Source of the DNA: Malania oleifera
Taxonomy: Eukaryota; Streptophyta; Magnoliopsida; Santalales; Ximeniaceae
Direction of reading: 5' to 3'
Length of the DNA stretch: 64,000 nt
Assembly (NCBI RefSeq): GCF_029873635.1
Contig: NC_080418.1
Coordinates: 8,566,562-8,630,561 of the forward strand
Translations under genes and position numbers: made by a program
Part shown: one piece after another, positions 1 to 11,276 of the stretch
Position numbering within the stretch: position 1 is the stretch's first letter
Layout of the letters: each line of letters starts with the position of its first letter
The notes under the pieces: model-generated
Database searches by the model: none
What the model saw: the letters and a program-made list of their open reading frames with translations, nothing else
Told to the model about the DNA's origin: nothing

Positions 1-361
1 CATATCCGCTCCAGTAGAAATGTCAGTGGCGGCGAGTAGAGCCCAACAGTATTTTCGGATTCATGATCGACCGAATAATGGAGACGAGATGGAAGAGAGT
101 GGGAGAGAGGGGACGATGAGACAGAGACATGAGAGACGCCCTTCTCTGTCTCTGTTTCTTTTCTTAATCCTGAAGGATCTCAGGATCCTTCAGGTTATTA
201 TATATATATATATATATCATTATAATATTATATTATATTATTTAATTAATAATTATTATTAATTAATTAATTAATTAATATTTTTTATTTTCATTCTTTT
301 TAAAAAATTTTAATTTTAATTTTAATTTTAATTTATTTTTTTTTTTTTTTAGGATTACTAC
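1..361 (-). mobile_element. Partial solo LTR (right part only), inserted in Ty3 element 1
   Basis: The Ty3 integrase reading frame on the minus strand stops abruptly near 362, and foreign AT-rich DNA follows. Read on the minus strand the insert begins TGTAGTAATCC, a degenerate form of the TGTAAxGxCCC start seen on other LTRs here. It then shows an AT-rich stretch, a (TA)n tract near 199-220, a CT-rich leader and a block near 1-35 that resembles 11035-11065 in the solo LTR at 9007-11530. The other end lies outside the window, so no target-site duplication can be checked. A plus-strand 80-residue ORF here is low complexity and is not taken as a gene. Confidence 0.6.
169..194. repeat. Perfect 11-bp inverted repeat (hairpin)
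   Basis: CCTGAAGGATC at 169-179 is mirrored exactly by GATCCTTCAGG at 184-194, with a four-base loop TCAG. In the minus-strand reading of the LTR it lies between the TA-rich promoter zone and the CT-rich leader, so it may be near the transcription start. Confidence 0.85.
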
Positions 362-1156
362 ATCCAGAAGGTCTCACGCAGGTCTCGATACATTTTTGTT
401 CCACCAAGATGTATCGTATACATAGAACGATGCACCTCCTCTAGAATCGTCCTTCTTATCTCAGTATCATTCAAAACACACAACCTGGTTCCAAACCTCA
501 GCACACCTCCCTCGGAGATGTTAAACTTTGTAGTCAGTCCTTGTTGTACCTTTTTCGTAACCTCTGCCAACTCTGCATCACTAGCCTGCGCAGCTTTTAT
601 ACGCTCAAATAAGGTCAATTGGACCACCAAACCCGTAAGTAAGCCTGATGATCACCAACCACCAACTATATACCTAAGCTTTCCAAATCTCGTCTGATGT
701 GACACTGAATTACAACCACAAATACAGTTGTAGGCCCTGACTTCCGACTCAACGCATCAGCTACCACATTAACCTTCCCCGGGTGATAACTGATCGTGCA
801 GTCGTAGTCCTTGATTAACTCTAGCCACCGCCTCTGCCTCATATTCAACTCCTTCTGCGTGAAGAAATACCTAAGGCTCTTATGGTCTGTGTAGATCTCA
901 CACTGCACACCATACAAATAGTATCGCTAGATCTTCAGTGGATATACCACAGCAGCCAATTCCAAATCATGCGTAGGGTAATTCTTCTCATACTCTGTCA
1001 ATTGCCGAGAGGCATAAGCTACTACCTTACCCCGCTGCATGAACACACATCCCAGTCCTTTCAGAGACGCGTCGCTATAAATCACAAACCCACCATCCCC
1101 CAAAGGAATGGTCAACACTGGAGCAGTAACCAGTCAGTGCTTTAGTTCCTGAAAGC
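362..1156 (-). pseudogene. RNase H and integrase zinc-finger part of Ty3 element 1 pol
   Basis: From 1156 downwards the minus strand reads through a typical Ty3 RNase H: a [18 protein letters not shown] stretch, then VVAYASRQL, then a [10 protein letters not shown] and [13 protein letters not shown] region ending in VADALSRKS near 730. After a gap with stops, 630-362 reads an integrase N-terminal zinc-binding domain (EVHRSMYTIHLGGTKMYRDL) and stops at RETFWM where the LTR 1-361 is inserted. Stops at about 1130 and after LKI (927) break the frame. The integrase core is absent from the window. Confidence 0.88.
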
Positions 1157-1208
1157 TATAAGAACCTGAACCATGATGCATGGGTTAATTATGTAAAAAA
1201 GTGATAAA

Positions 1209-1420
1209 ATCGTAAATTGAACAGGGTTCGTCGACGAGGCCAAGGTTCGTCGACGAAGGTTGAAGGCTCCTCATCAACGAAATTCAGAGTCTCGTCAACG
1301 AGGGAATGCTGAGAGGTCTGAAGGACTTGAAATATCCGGCTCGTCGACGAGGCCACTGACTCGTCAATGAAGCCAATGAAGGACTCGTAGATGAGGACAC
1401 CAATTCGTCGACGAATCACT
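1209..1420 (+). promoter_or_regulatory. U3 array of eight TCGTCGACGA-type palindromes
   Basis: Eight units matching [C/T]TCGTCGACGA[A/G], exact or with CpG changes, lie 15-40 bases apart and end about 20 bases before the TATA box. Changed units read TCATCAACGA, TCGTCAACGA, TCGTCAATGA or TCGTAGATGA. The position upstream of TATA fits an LTR enhancer (inference). Confidence 0.8.
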
Positions 1421-1433
1421 TAGGTCAAAGGTC

Positions 1434-1441
1434 CTATAAAT
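1434..1441 (+). promoter_or_regulatory. TATA box of solo LTR 1157-3342
   Basis: CTATAAAT follows the palindrome array and precedes the CT-rich leader, the arrangement expected of a plant LTR promoter. Confidence 0.65.
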
Positions 1442-2325
1442 GATATTTTTGGTTGCTTTGGGGTTAAGTTTCCCTAAACTCTCTCTCTCTCTCTCTAGAA
1501 TTCAAAGCTCTCTCTCTCTCTCTCTCCTTGATTTCTTCACCGTTTGTCTCTTGATTCGTAAATCCAATGTTATTGTGAGGATCAGAGAAGGATTCTCTAC
1601 GTTTCTAGTGGATCGAAATCTCGTTTCGAGCAATTTCGGGTTTCGAGCTAAAATCAAATTAAGGCTCGGTTTTCATTTCTGATTCAGTATATGTGTAGTA
1701 GTATGGATTGTAAGCCTGTATTGTACTGTGGTTTGTAGGTTTTGGAGTCTTGGTTCATAGTTTTTGGGATCGTTGAGTTCGTAATTGGAATTCGGGTTAA
1801 GGTAAGGGGATTCTGTTTATATCAGTTTATTTTCAAAATCGGGATCGATAAGCCTGTAGGCTACGGTTGTATGTATGTTTTAGCAACTTATTTGGGGAAA
1901 TCTATCGAGTAAAAATACCAAATTTTCAAGTTACAGTTTTCGGGAAAATTGGGGATTTCAGGTATCATCTCTACTTGGTTTCGAAATCTGTTAGTTACGT
2001 TGAAACTGTATTATTGAGGTGACCGTAATCCATATTTGCATAAACTGTATACTTGAATTTGTAAACGATATGATTTTTCGTAAACCAAATAAGTGTGGTA
2101 TGTATGGGTGTAGGTATTTATTCCAGGTATTTGTAAAACAACTATGTGGGCGGCTAATTACCGTACGCTGAAATGTATAGGAATGTGAGTTCCAAAATGA
2201 TTCCAAGGATTTGGAAAATAGTCATGTATCGGTTAACCACCATGGGCGAGAGTGGCCGGCTCTATATCCGGGGTGTGAAATATCACCAGTATGTTCCGGC
2301 TGGTCACCGAAGGGTGTGTTTTACA

Positions 2326-2735
2326 CCATATGTAGCAATGTAATCACTGTGGGCCTCGGTTGTCGCAGCGTAGTTGCGTGTGTAGCAATGTAATCACTGT
2401 GAGACGAGGTGACCTTGTGTAGTTGCGTATGGAGAAATGTAATCACTATTGGGCCTCAGTTATCGCATCGTAATTGCGTGTGTAGCTATGTAATCATTGT
2501 GAGACGAGGTGACCTTGTGTAGTTGCGTATGTCGCAATGTAATCACTATGGGCCTAGGTCGTCACAGCGTAGTTGCGTGTGTAGCAATGTAATCACTGTG
2601 AGACGAGGTGACCTTGTGTAGTTGCGTATGGAGCAATGTAATCACTATTGGGCCTCGGTGGTCGCAACGTAGTTGCGTGTGTAGCAATGTAATCGCTGTG
2701 AGACAAGGTGACCATGTGTAGTTGCAAACTAGTGT
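2326..2735 (+). repeat. Dimeric minisatellite, about 100-bp higher-order unit, four copies
   Basis: The word ATGTAATC recurs eight times with spacings of 50, 49, 51, 49, 50, 49 and 51. Two monomer types alternate: one continues GTGAGACGAGGTGACCTTG, the other continues GGGCCTCGGTTGTCGCAGCG. Each pair therefore makes a dimer of about 100 bp. Confidence 0.85.
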
Positions 2736-3347
2736 GATGACACTAACCGTATGTTTTCGATATCATATGTATTGGAATGGTTTTTTTTGTGAAAATACTG
2801 GAACTGTATGTATATTTATGGAAATGTTTCGAACTGTATCGTATTTTATAGTGTTATGCAGTATATAAAATAACACTGGTATGCCACACACTAATATAAC
2901 CTGCTTTCTTCCTTACTGAGAGGTGTCTCACCCCAAATGTACATATAATGTTTTCAAGTCCTTCAAGTAGCCGTAAGAAGCATCCGAGCGTCTAAAAGCA
3001 AGGGGTGTCGTAGCTACTGCTAGTACCTATTTAGGTACGAGTTTTGGTATCCAGACAGTTGGGATGGTTTTTGTAGACACCTAGGGTATGTTCTGTATTA
3101 TGGGAATGTATATCCTAGCTTGTATAGACTCTGGTATGATACTGTTAATGTATAAAAGACCGTATTCCGCTGCATATTTTGGATGAGTATGGATGATTAT
3201 GTGTATATATGTGGGCATCCGTTCACCCCACGGGGTTGGACCCTCTTTTGTACCGTGTCACATATGTTTTAAATTGATACAGAGACTAGTTAAATTACTC
3301 AAATTCACACCTGGGACCCACTTGCGGGTTCGGGCCGTGACAAAAGC

Positions 3348-4656
3348 ACTGCTCGCAATCATTGGTCCACTCAAATTGCACTCCTTTCCTAATCAATTGT
3401 GTCAAAGGTCCAGACAGTTTAGAGAAACCCTCTACGAACCAACGATAGTAACCCACCAGTCCCAGAAAACTCCGAACCTCCTGCACATTCTTCGACCTTA
3501 CCCTGTCGACCACAGCTTCAATCTTGTTAGGATCAACTAATATACCATCCCCAGTAACCACATGGCCTAAGAACGCAATCAGACTCAACCAGAATTCACA
3601 TTTCTTTAACTTAGCATATAGCTTCTTCTCCTATAGAATCTATACCACTAACCTCAAATGTTTCACGTGCTCTTCCGTACTCCTCGAGTATACCAGGATG
3701 TCATCAATGAATAGCACTACGAATCGATCCAGGTACTCATGGAAAACCCTGTTCATTATATCCATGAACACCTCTGGAGCATTTGTCAACCCAAGTGGCA
3801 TGACTAAGAACTCATAGTGGCCATATTTGGTCCGAAAAGCAGTCTTCGCTACATCCTCTACTCTAACCCTTACCTGATGATATCTTGACCGCAAGTTGAT
3901 CTTTGAAAAAACCCGCGTTCCCTGTAACTGGTCAAAAAATCATCTATACGAGGTAAAGGATAACAATTTTTCACCGTCACCTTGTTAATCTCATGGTAAT
4001 CAATGCACATCCGCATCGACCCGTACTTCTCCTTCACAAACAATACTAGAGCTCCCCAGGGCGAAACACTAGGTCGAATGAATCCCCTTCCTAGTAATTC
4101 CTATAAGTACTCCTTTAACTTCCAAAGTTCTGCTAGAGCCATCCGGTACGGAGCTTTAAAGATCAGTGCCTTACCCGGCAGCAACTCTATAGCAAACTCC
4201 ACCTCACGATCTAGACGTAAACCAGGTAAACCATCTGGAAACACCTCCAGGAATTCACTGACTACTCGAATGTCCTTGAGTCTAAACTAATCCCGCGACG
4301 GTTCCTTCATACAAGTTAGGTACCCCTGACATCCATCCAAAAGTAGCCTCCTCGCCTGTAAAGCCGATAGAATCTATGGCGCTAAACGCACACATAATCC
4401 CAAGAATTCATACTCCTGCTCCCCAGGAGGTCTGAAAACTACCACCTTCCTACGACAGTCAATCACAACATAACTGGAGAACAACCATTCCATCCCCAAA
4501 ATAACATCGAACCCCAACACGTCATATACAATAAAATTTACCGGTAGCAGCTTTCCCTGAATCACCACTAGGTAGTCTTCCAACATCTTCCTATAGAAAG
4601 ATACACTCCCAGATGGCGTAGTAACAGATAACACCTTATTTATGTCTCAGGTCTCA
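3348..4656 (-). pseudogene. Protease and reverse transcriptase part of Ty3 element 1 pol
   Basis: On the minus strand the region 4634-4374 is the C-terminal part of an aspartic protease (VNFIVYDVLGFDVILGMEWL). The active site DSGATHSF lies just upstream near 4690-4726. Reverse transcriptase follows: [17 protein letters not shown] near 4020, QDI-type region near 3900, [24 protein letters not shown] near 3840-3780, the catalytic FIDDILVYS near 3700 (the second and third residues of the usual Y-x-D-D are retained as I-D-D), then IAFLGHVV and [14 protein letters not shown] near 3560-3440. A frameshift near 3895-3910 and a stop near 3640 disable it. It runs into the solo LTR at 3342. Confidence 0.9.
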
Positions 4657-5828
4657 ACCCCACACCATACCACAAAATTCACAGACACAAAGGAATGGGT
4701 TGCACCCGAATCGAACAAAACAGTAGCTTTATTTAAAAGTAATAATAAGGTACATGTCACCACGTTACTTGCAAGCTCAGTATCTGCTGGAGTAAGAGAG
4801 TATACTCTGGCTGGAGCTGTATTCATCTGAATGCATCCCCGAGGTATCTGATTGTTCCCTCGGTTCCCACTGAATGCAGGCACATCTCGCTTCGGTGCAC
4901 GACAATCATGAGACATGTGGCCCGATTGGCCACAGTTGTAGTAGTTACCCCCAAATGACCGGCACTCACCCTCGTGCCACCTGAGGCATCTGGTACAACG
5001 ACCACTAGTCTGGCTCCCCTGAGAATCCTGACGCTTGGTATTCTAACAGTAACCCGAGCCCTTGCTCCTATTCTTCCACGATCCCTGATGAGATCCTATC
5101 TGAGAACTAGAAGGTATCGTCCTCTTCCTCGATTCCTAATCCACCTCATCCTCTCAGATACCGATCTCAATCACCATGGCCTTATCCACCAACACCGAGA
5201 ATTCACAGATCTGAAGCATACCCACCAGTCTGCGGATATCCTTCCTCAAACCCTTCTCGAACCTCTAAATCTTCTCATACTCGCTCGAGGTCAAACATGG
5301 TGCAAAGCAGGACAGCTCTATGTACCGAGCCGCATACCCCTGCACCGTCATACTCCCCTAAGTCAGAGCAGAAAACTCATCTGCCTTCGCATCACGTACA
5401 AAAGCCGGGAAGTATCTGTCAAAGAATACCTCCTTGAAACAGCTCCACATCATCTCATCAGGACCACCTCTCTGCTTCTTCAGCAGACTCACTGCAGTTC
5501 ACCATCGACCCGCCTCCTCAGATAGCTGGAAGGTGGCATAAAGGACTCGCTACCTATCTGTGTAGTGCAGAACCTCCAAGATCATCTCAGTATTCTCCAC
5601 CCAATCTTATGCTATCATCAGGTCAAGTCCTTTAGAGAATGTCAGAGGATGCATGCATGTGAACCTCTCAATGGGGCACCCCACAGCAGTAGGAGAGCAC
5701 TCGCGTCTCCTCACATTCCACCTGATCTCCCGTAATACCTATCTCGTCAAACCTCGAGACACAAAAGGAGACTCAACACTCGTAGTCTCCTCGGAGCCAC
5801 TCCCCAAGTCATTATCCTTGGGATCCAT
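4657..5828 (-). pseudogene. Gag of Ty3 element 1, with CCHC knuckle and start of protease
   Basis: The likely start is the minus-strand ATG at 5828 (MDPKDND). The frame then reads a Ty3 retrotransposon gag domain (YATFQLSEEAGRW, FFDRYFPAFVRDAKADEF, GYAARYIELSCFAP), a basic linker and a CCHC knuckle (CGQSGHMSHDC) near 4930. It continues without a clear break into the protease leader (RVYSLTPADTELASNVVTC) and the DSGATHSF active site. Numerous in-frame stops are present. Several fall where family members have Gln or Trp, as expected from C-to-T decay on either strand. Confidence 0.85.
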
Positions 5829-6138
5829 TCTACAGCACAAAGGGAATCTATCAGTATCCCTACGACACATACAGTTAACACCATGATCTACACTAATCGT
5901 GTTAACTATTCCCTACGAGGTCTAGGTCTGTCCTATCACACCGACACGAAAGTCATCAATGATCTTCCTTACTTTTACTAGAATCGTCATCCTAGGAAAA
6001 ACACGGAATACCGTCGACAAATCCCAGCCTAGCAACCAAACAACCCTCAACCAACTCTACCCATATCCACATCCTATACTCTGGTATGTACTCACAACTA
6101 AGCCTAACCAAGTCTACAATTTCTAGTAACCTGGTTAG
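5829..6138 (-). other. Untranslated leader of Ty3 element 1
   Basis: About 310 bases lie between the gag ATG and the primer site. No coding frame or structured motif was recognised. Confidence 0.55.
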
Positions 6139-6149
6139 CTCTGATGCCA
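6138..6149 (-). promoter_or_regulatory. Primer-binding site of Ty3 element 1
   Basis: The minus strand reads TGGCATCAGAGC next to the LTR end. This differs by one base from the TGGTATCAGAGC site complementary to plant initiator methionine tRNA. Confidence 0.75.
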
Positions 6150-6152
6150 AGT

Positions 6153-7831
6153 TGCCATGCCCCGAACCCAAAAATGGGACCGAGGGTGAGAATGTAACCT
6201 AATATGTCCCTGTATCTGATAAAACATGAGCAAAACATGGCTCTAACAAAACGTACGAACGGGTGCCCAAACACATCTCAAAATGGCAACCCACCAAAGA
6301 TACAGTCCTAGCACTTACCCAAGCGCTAAACGCAATACACCGGCCACTACGCTCCCTACACCAGAACACTAGTTTCGGTTACTCGAAGGACCTGTAAAAA
6401 TGTACGTACAGCAGGGGTGAGACACCTCTCAATAAGGAAGAACACAAGTTATATTGGTGTGTGGCATTTGAGTGTTATCATGATGCAACATACACGCAGT
6501 TAAATACAATCCAGTACTAGTTTCCACAATGCAGACACGCACACATACACATACACATGATCAAAAATCCTAGTATCGCCACACCCTCCAGCCCAAAGTC
6601 GACCCGCGACATATGGCGTTGGCTCATAACCAACCCGCAAACACGGCGCCACCGGCACATGGCTAGTCCCCGACTCCCATGGCATCGTACCGGCGCTAAA
6701 CAGGTGGATCCACACCCTTAGGCCTGATCTGCCGGAATAGGCTCACGCCCTCAGATATAGAGCCGGACACTCTTGCCTACGTGGCAGGTGATAAACACAC
6801 GCCTTCGGATATAGGATATAAAGCCGGACACTCTCAATACCTGGAATAATTTCGGAACTGCGTTGCTACTAGCATTTCAACATATCACACACACATGCAT
6901 GCTCATATAACCAAACAAACCACACCCATTTGGTAATATAAATCATGGTTTTCCAAATAAATACAGTTTAAACAAGTCAAGGCACGGTCATCCCAACATC
7001 ACAGTATAAATCAACGTATACCCTCAGTTTTCAACAAAACCAAGGATGCAGCTTGTCGACCCCTTTTTCCAAAACTGTAATAATGAAAAACCCATAGTTT
7101 TCCCCATTAGATCCCCCCATATAAGTAACCAAAACACGCATAGGACCGTAAACCACAGTTCCACCGAGTCCGATTTCAAAAATAACCAATATAAACACAG
7201 TTTCCCTTACCTTTTCCCTGAATAGCGAATCCCGAACTCCAAGGTCCCTAAACAGTAAACCAAGATCCAAAACCTACAAATCACAGTACAGAATATACTC
7301 ACAAAATTGTTACCTACAAAACTACCGGATCAGAATTGAAAACCGAGTCTTACCTCGATTTTTCTCCAAAACTCGAAAATCTTCGAAACGAGATTTCGAT
7401 CCATAGAAATTGTAGAGAATCCTTCCAAGATCCTCATGATAACTTCAGATTTCTAATTCCAGCAACGATCGGCGAAGAAATCTAGAGAGAGAGAGGGTAG
7501 GGAGAGTTCTAGGGAGAGAGAGATAGGATTGAAGTTTCTTAACGAAGAAGTAATGAAATTTCCTTTTTATAGCCCTTTGACCGGCCCACTTCGTCAACTA
7601 AATGGTGCCTTCGTCGACGAATCTTCCACTGACTTCGTCGACGAATCGGTGGCCTCGTCAATGAATTTGAGATCACCGATTTTTCTAAGACTCCTCAACT
7701 TCTTCTCGTCGACGAGTCTCTGAATTTCGTCAACAAGAAGAACAAAGGCTTCATCGACGAAATCTGTCAAATTCCCTATTTGCCCCTCTCTTATTTATTT
7801 AAACCCAGTTATCACGGATTGGGTTCTTACA
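6153..7831 (-). repeat. 5' LTR of Ty3 element 1, 1679 bp
   Basis: On the plus strand it runs from TGCCATGCCCCGAACCC to GGGTTCTTACA, ends that match solo LTR 1157-3342 in reverse orientation. Read on the minus strand it shows a palindrome array (7770-7575), a TATA box (7564-7571), a GA/CT tract (7480-7530), a repeated CGGACACTCT-containing block (6720-6840) and the conserved GGTGTCTCACCCC box (6414-6437). The right flank gives no testable TSD because the partner LTR is outside the window. Confidence 0.88.
7564..7571 (-). promoter_or_regulatory. TATA box and adjacent palindrome array of the element 1 LTR
   Basis: TATAAAAA on the minus strand is followed upstream, at 7587-7770, by seven TCGTCGACGA-type units. 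Three are exact and the others carry mainly CpG transitions such as TCGTCAATGA or TCATCGACGA. Confidence 0.7.
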
Positions 7832-8137
7832 GTCTAGAATATACTAGAGTATAAGACATGGATAAGACCTCGAGATTTGTTTTGTATACCTGGAGACAGG
7901 ATCTATTGACAAACTTCTGTGTTTTCTGGATCATTCGAAGGGTTCAGAAAATCATAGCAATCTATTGATGGGGTTGTTTATAAGTGGAAGGGTAGAATTT
8001 GAGTTGAATGATGATGTTAAATTAATGGGGTACGTCGATATTAAGGATGTGGATTTAGGGGGCTGAGTCTATAGTATGGTAGTGTTAGCTGATACTTAGG
8101 CTATTACCTTTTGATGGATTTTCATTTGCATTTCAGG
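7832..8137 (+). other. Leader remnant of Ty3 element 2
   Basis: This stretch separates the LTR of element 1 from the gag ATG of element 2. Its length, about 306 bases, is close to the leader of element 1. No primer site or own 5' LTR is seen, so element 1 probably inserted into or replaced the 5' end of element 2. Confidence 0.5.
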
Positions 8138-9006
8138 ATGGAATCCAGGGACATTACTGCCAACTTAGGAGGCAGTAGTACTAAGAGTGTCAGCCCTGAG
8201 GCTGGTAATGACTCTACGAGTATATTACGTAATTTTGCATAGCAGCTTATGGCTTAGGTGGTGCGAACGAATAGGGGGTAGGACCGTCTCATCTCTAAGA
8301 TGGGATGCTCCATTGATCAGTTCACCAAGTTGAAGCTTTCGGTGTTCGTAGGATGTGCAGATCCAGTTCGGGCTGAGAATTGGATCCAGGAGATCGAGAA
8401 GATCCTAAATGTTTTAAACTGCACGGAGAAACAGAAGGTAACCTTTGCAACATTCAAGTTGTTAGGGGAGGCAGAGAGATGGTGGATGTCGGTGAAGAAG
8501 ATGGAGGAGCACCGACCGATACCAGTAGCTATGGCATTGGCCCATTTCAGAGAGCTATTCTTTAAACGGTATTTTTTTGCCACAGTCAAAAATGGGAAGA
8601 TGGAGGAATTTACGAACCTGGCGTAGGAGTCGCTGTCAATGCAGTAGTACGCTGCCAAATTTCAAGAGTTATCCCGATTCGCTCCATTTATGATACCAGA
8701 TGAAGCAAGGAAGGCTTAAAAGTTTCAGAGGGGTTTGAGGAAGGAGATCTGTAGACAGACAGCGATCTTGCAGTTGCAAGACTTAGCTACCCTGGTGGAT
8801 AAAGCCACTGTGGCAGAGGAGAGTCTATTAGAGGACGTAGAGGTTCAGGTTCCGAAAAAGAGGCCAGCGCCTTCGAGTTCTTCGTTTGAGGCAAGGTAGG
8901 GTAACTGGAAGAAGTGCAGTGGTGGTACATCTCAGAATACCTCGTCTTATCACAATTGCTCTCTTTGTGGTAAGAGACACCCTGGGCAGTGTCGGATAAC
9001 TACGGG
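8138..9006 (+). pseudogene. Gag of Ty3 element 2
   Basis: The ATG at 8138 begins MESRDITANLGG. The frame reads a Ty3 gag domain: FVGCADPVRAENWIQEIEKIL near 8350, LLGEAERWWMSVK near 8460, FKRYFFATVKNGKMEEF near 8560, then AAKFQELSRFAP near 8650 and FQRGLRKEI near 8730. A first cysteine-rich motif (CSLCGKRHPGQC) is near 8960. In-frame TAG codons occur at about 8238, 8253, 8279, 8624 and 8645, two of them at positions normally Gln. The frame is cut at 9006 by a solo LTR and resumes at 11536. It is not functional. Confidence 0.88.
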
Positions 9007-11118
9007 TGTAACGCCCCGAACCCTTAAACACTGGTTTGGCGTGTTATACCTGGTAAAATCCTGATAAATCATAGTCCATAACATACGCAGCGGAAAACAT
9101 AATCATAATCTCCATATAACAATACACCATAACATCGTAATACCAGAGTTTACTACTTCCTATCTAAATTTCACAATATCCATCCAACACCTGCATTTCC
9201 ATATATACATACATTTCCAAAACATTTTAGTATTTTCACAACCATTCCACCCTTAAAAGACTTAAAACATAACAACATAAATAATTACATCCAAAATATC
9301 ATCAACATATACCATGTTTCTTTATATTCCTCAAAAATACTAAATACCCTCGAGCTCCCTAATCCCGACCTCAAGGATGTCCTGAAAAAAAAAACATTCA
9401 TATTCGGGTGAGACACATCTCAGTAAGGGAAAAAACATACATATTAAAACAACGTGTGACCAACATGAGGTAAATAGATATCATTTTTATTTCATTTGCA
9501 AATCATCATATAACATTGAAATCATTTTCTGAACCTAAACAATCACATGCAAATATTTAACCCACGAGATTACCCAAGGATAGGGGTGATTACCCGCCCA
9601 TACAAGTAGCACCCCTCTGCTCTAATACTTAGGTAAACTTAAGGTCACAATTAAAACATACCAGAGCACTCACCTTACTCAGTAAGCCCTCAAGTGTTAG
9701 ATTAATCTTGTACTCACACAGTTTAACAATAGTTTACCAGCAAAGGTCCTAAGGATAAGGAAGTCTACCCGCCCAAACAAGTAGGTTCTCTCTGCCCTAG
9801 TACGTTATGCGACTACTGCCACATCTGTAGCTACTAGAGCACTCACCTTACTCAGCAAGCCCTTAGGCGAAAGGTACGTCTCGCCCAATCGTAACATGTT
9901 CTACGTACATATATACTTCTAATATCATAATGCATCATTATTTCCATTATTATTCAATCATATACATATATTCATATTCATAGCTTAACATTGCATTGCA
10001 TTTCACTTTAAGTGACTCTTTCCCATTTGTATCATTCACGTTTCACATTTCATTTCATTACATTGTCATTCCATTATCATTTCATTGCATAACATTTTAT
10101 TTTCATTCCTTCATACTACAGCTAGTCTTTAGCCATCATTTGTTAGTCCACATAGAAATGCGCTAGAATCTGCTACAGTTAGTCCACATAGAAATATGCT
10201 AGAATCTGCTAACATGGCTATCTTTCAAACGTCTTACATTTACATGGTTGCATTGAACATACACAGGCAACGTAATCCATATCATATTTTATTCATAGTA
10301 TTTTACTTATTTAACCTGCATCTCATACATTTAACATATATATGCACAGAATCTCATGCCACACAATTTAGCAATAAAATTCATATACATTCCTTACAAA
10401 ATAAGCCAACCCATAATTATTATTTATACACTGTAAACACATTTCATTTCTTATTTATTTCATCAGAAAATTCTTTTCACTTTCATTCGTTTACGTTCAC
10501 ATTTACATAACTATATCGACAATTCTAAACTCAGAAAACATAAATTTCATGGATGGCATTTTAAACTCACATAAAAACATATATACATAAATAACACATA
10601 ATCATTTTTAATTCATAAAAACCTGATTTAATACATAAATTTCCCCTTTACCTGAATTCTCAAACTACACCGATAGGAATCCCACACCGATGCCCGCGGC
10701 GCTCACCCAGACCCTGATTCAAAAATCCTAGTTCCATTTAAATTATTCCTAAATAAAATACTATTTAAATATTTTCTAGGGTCATAATTTTCAAATTAAC
10801 AGTTATAACCGTAAATTTAACTAATTTGCCAAATTTTCCAAATCCCACTCTCGCTTTGGAGTGGGGCTTAAAAAACCTCAAATGGAAGTTTACCTACGTC
10901 AAAATGATGACAATCGCGACTAGGACCACGTGGTGGTACCCGATCATCGATTTAATGGTAGATTTAAAGCAAAATTGAAAAAAAGGGGAAAAGTTACCTT
11001 TCCTAGGAGCAATGCCTAAGCTGTTCCCACGACAAATCTGCTCCAATAAAAATGTCGGCAGCAAAATCAAGAATCAAATGGCACCTTCCGTTTCCCGATC
11101 CGCTGCAAATTCACCGAG

Positions 11119-11190
<72 letters not shown>

Positions 11191-11244
11191 AGACGAACGC
11201 ACAGGAAAAATAAAAATTCCAAAGGGGGGGTTGGCGTGCCTCTG

Positions 11245-11276
<32 letters not shown>

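Larger units (their letters stand above)
1157..3342 (+). mobile_element. Solo LTR of the GTCGAC-array family (TSD AAAGC)
   Basis: AAAGC at 1152-1156 is repeated at 3343-3347, and removing the insert rejoins the Ty3 frame (minus strand WTNDCEQCF then QELK). The element starts TATAAGAACC, a one-base change from TGTAAGAACC at the start of the LTR of element 1, and ends GGCCGTGACA. It carries a palindrome array (1209-1420), a TATA box, CT-rich leader tracts (about 1480-1530), a dimeric minisatellite (2326-2735) and a GGTGTCTCACCCC box near 2922. No internal coding region is present, so it is a solo LTR made by LTR-LTR recombination. It has the same broad LTR type as its host element but opposite orientation. 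Confidence 0.9.
362..7831 (-). mobile_element. Ty3/gypsy LTR retrotransposon 1, decayed, minus strand
   Basis: Reading from right to left, this holds a 5' LTR (6153-7831), a primer site next to it, gag with a CCHC knuckle, an aspartic protease, reverse transcriptase, RNase H and the zinc-binding start of integrase. This protease-RT-RNase H-integrase order is diagnostic of Ty3/gypsy. The body is split by solo LTR 1157-3342 and cut off at 361 by a second LTR. The 3' LTR is not in the window. Many in-frame stops and some frameshifts show that it is dead. Confidence 0.9.

Noticed and set aside
4974-5525. 183-codon plus-strand ORF
   Set aside because: It is antisense to the gag frame of Ty3 element 1, which has clear homology on the other strand.
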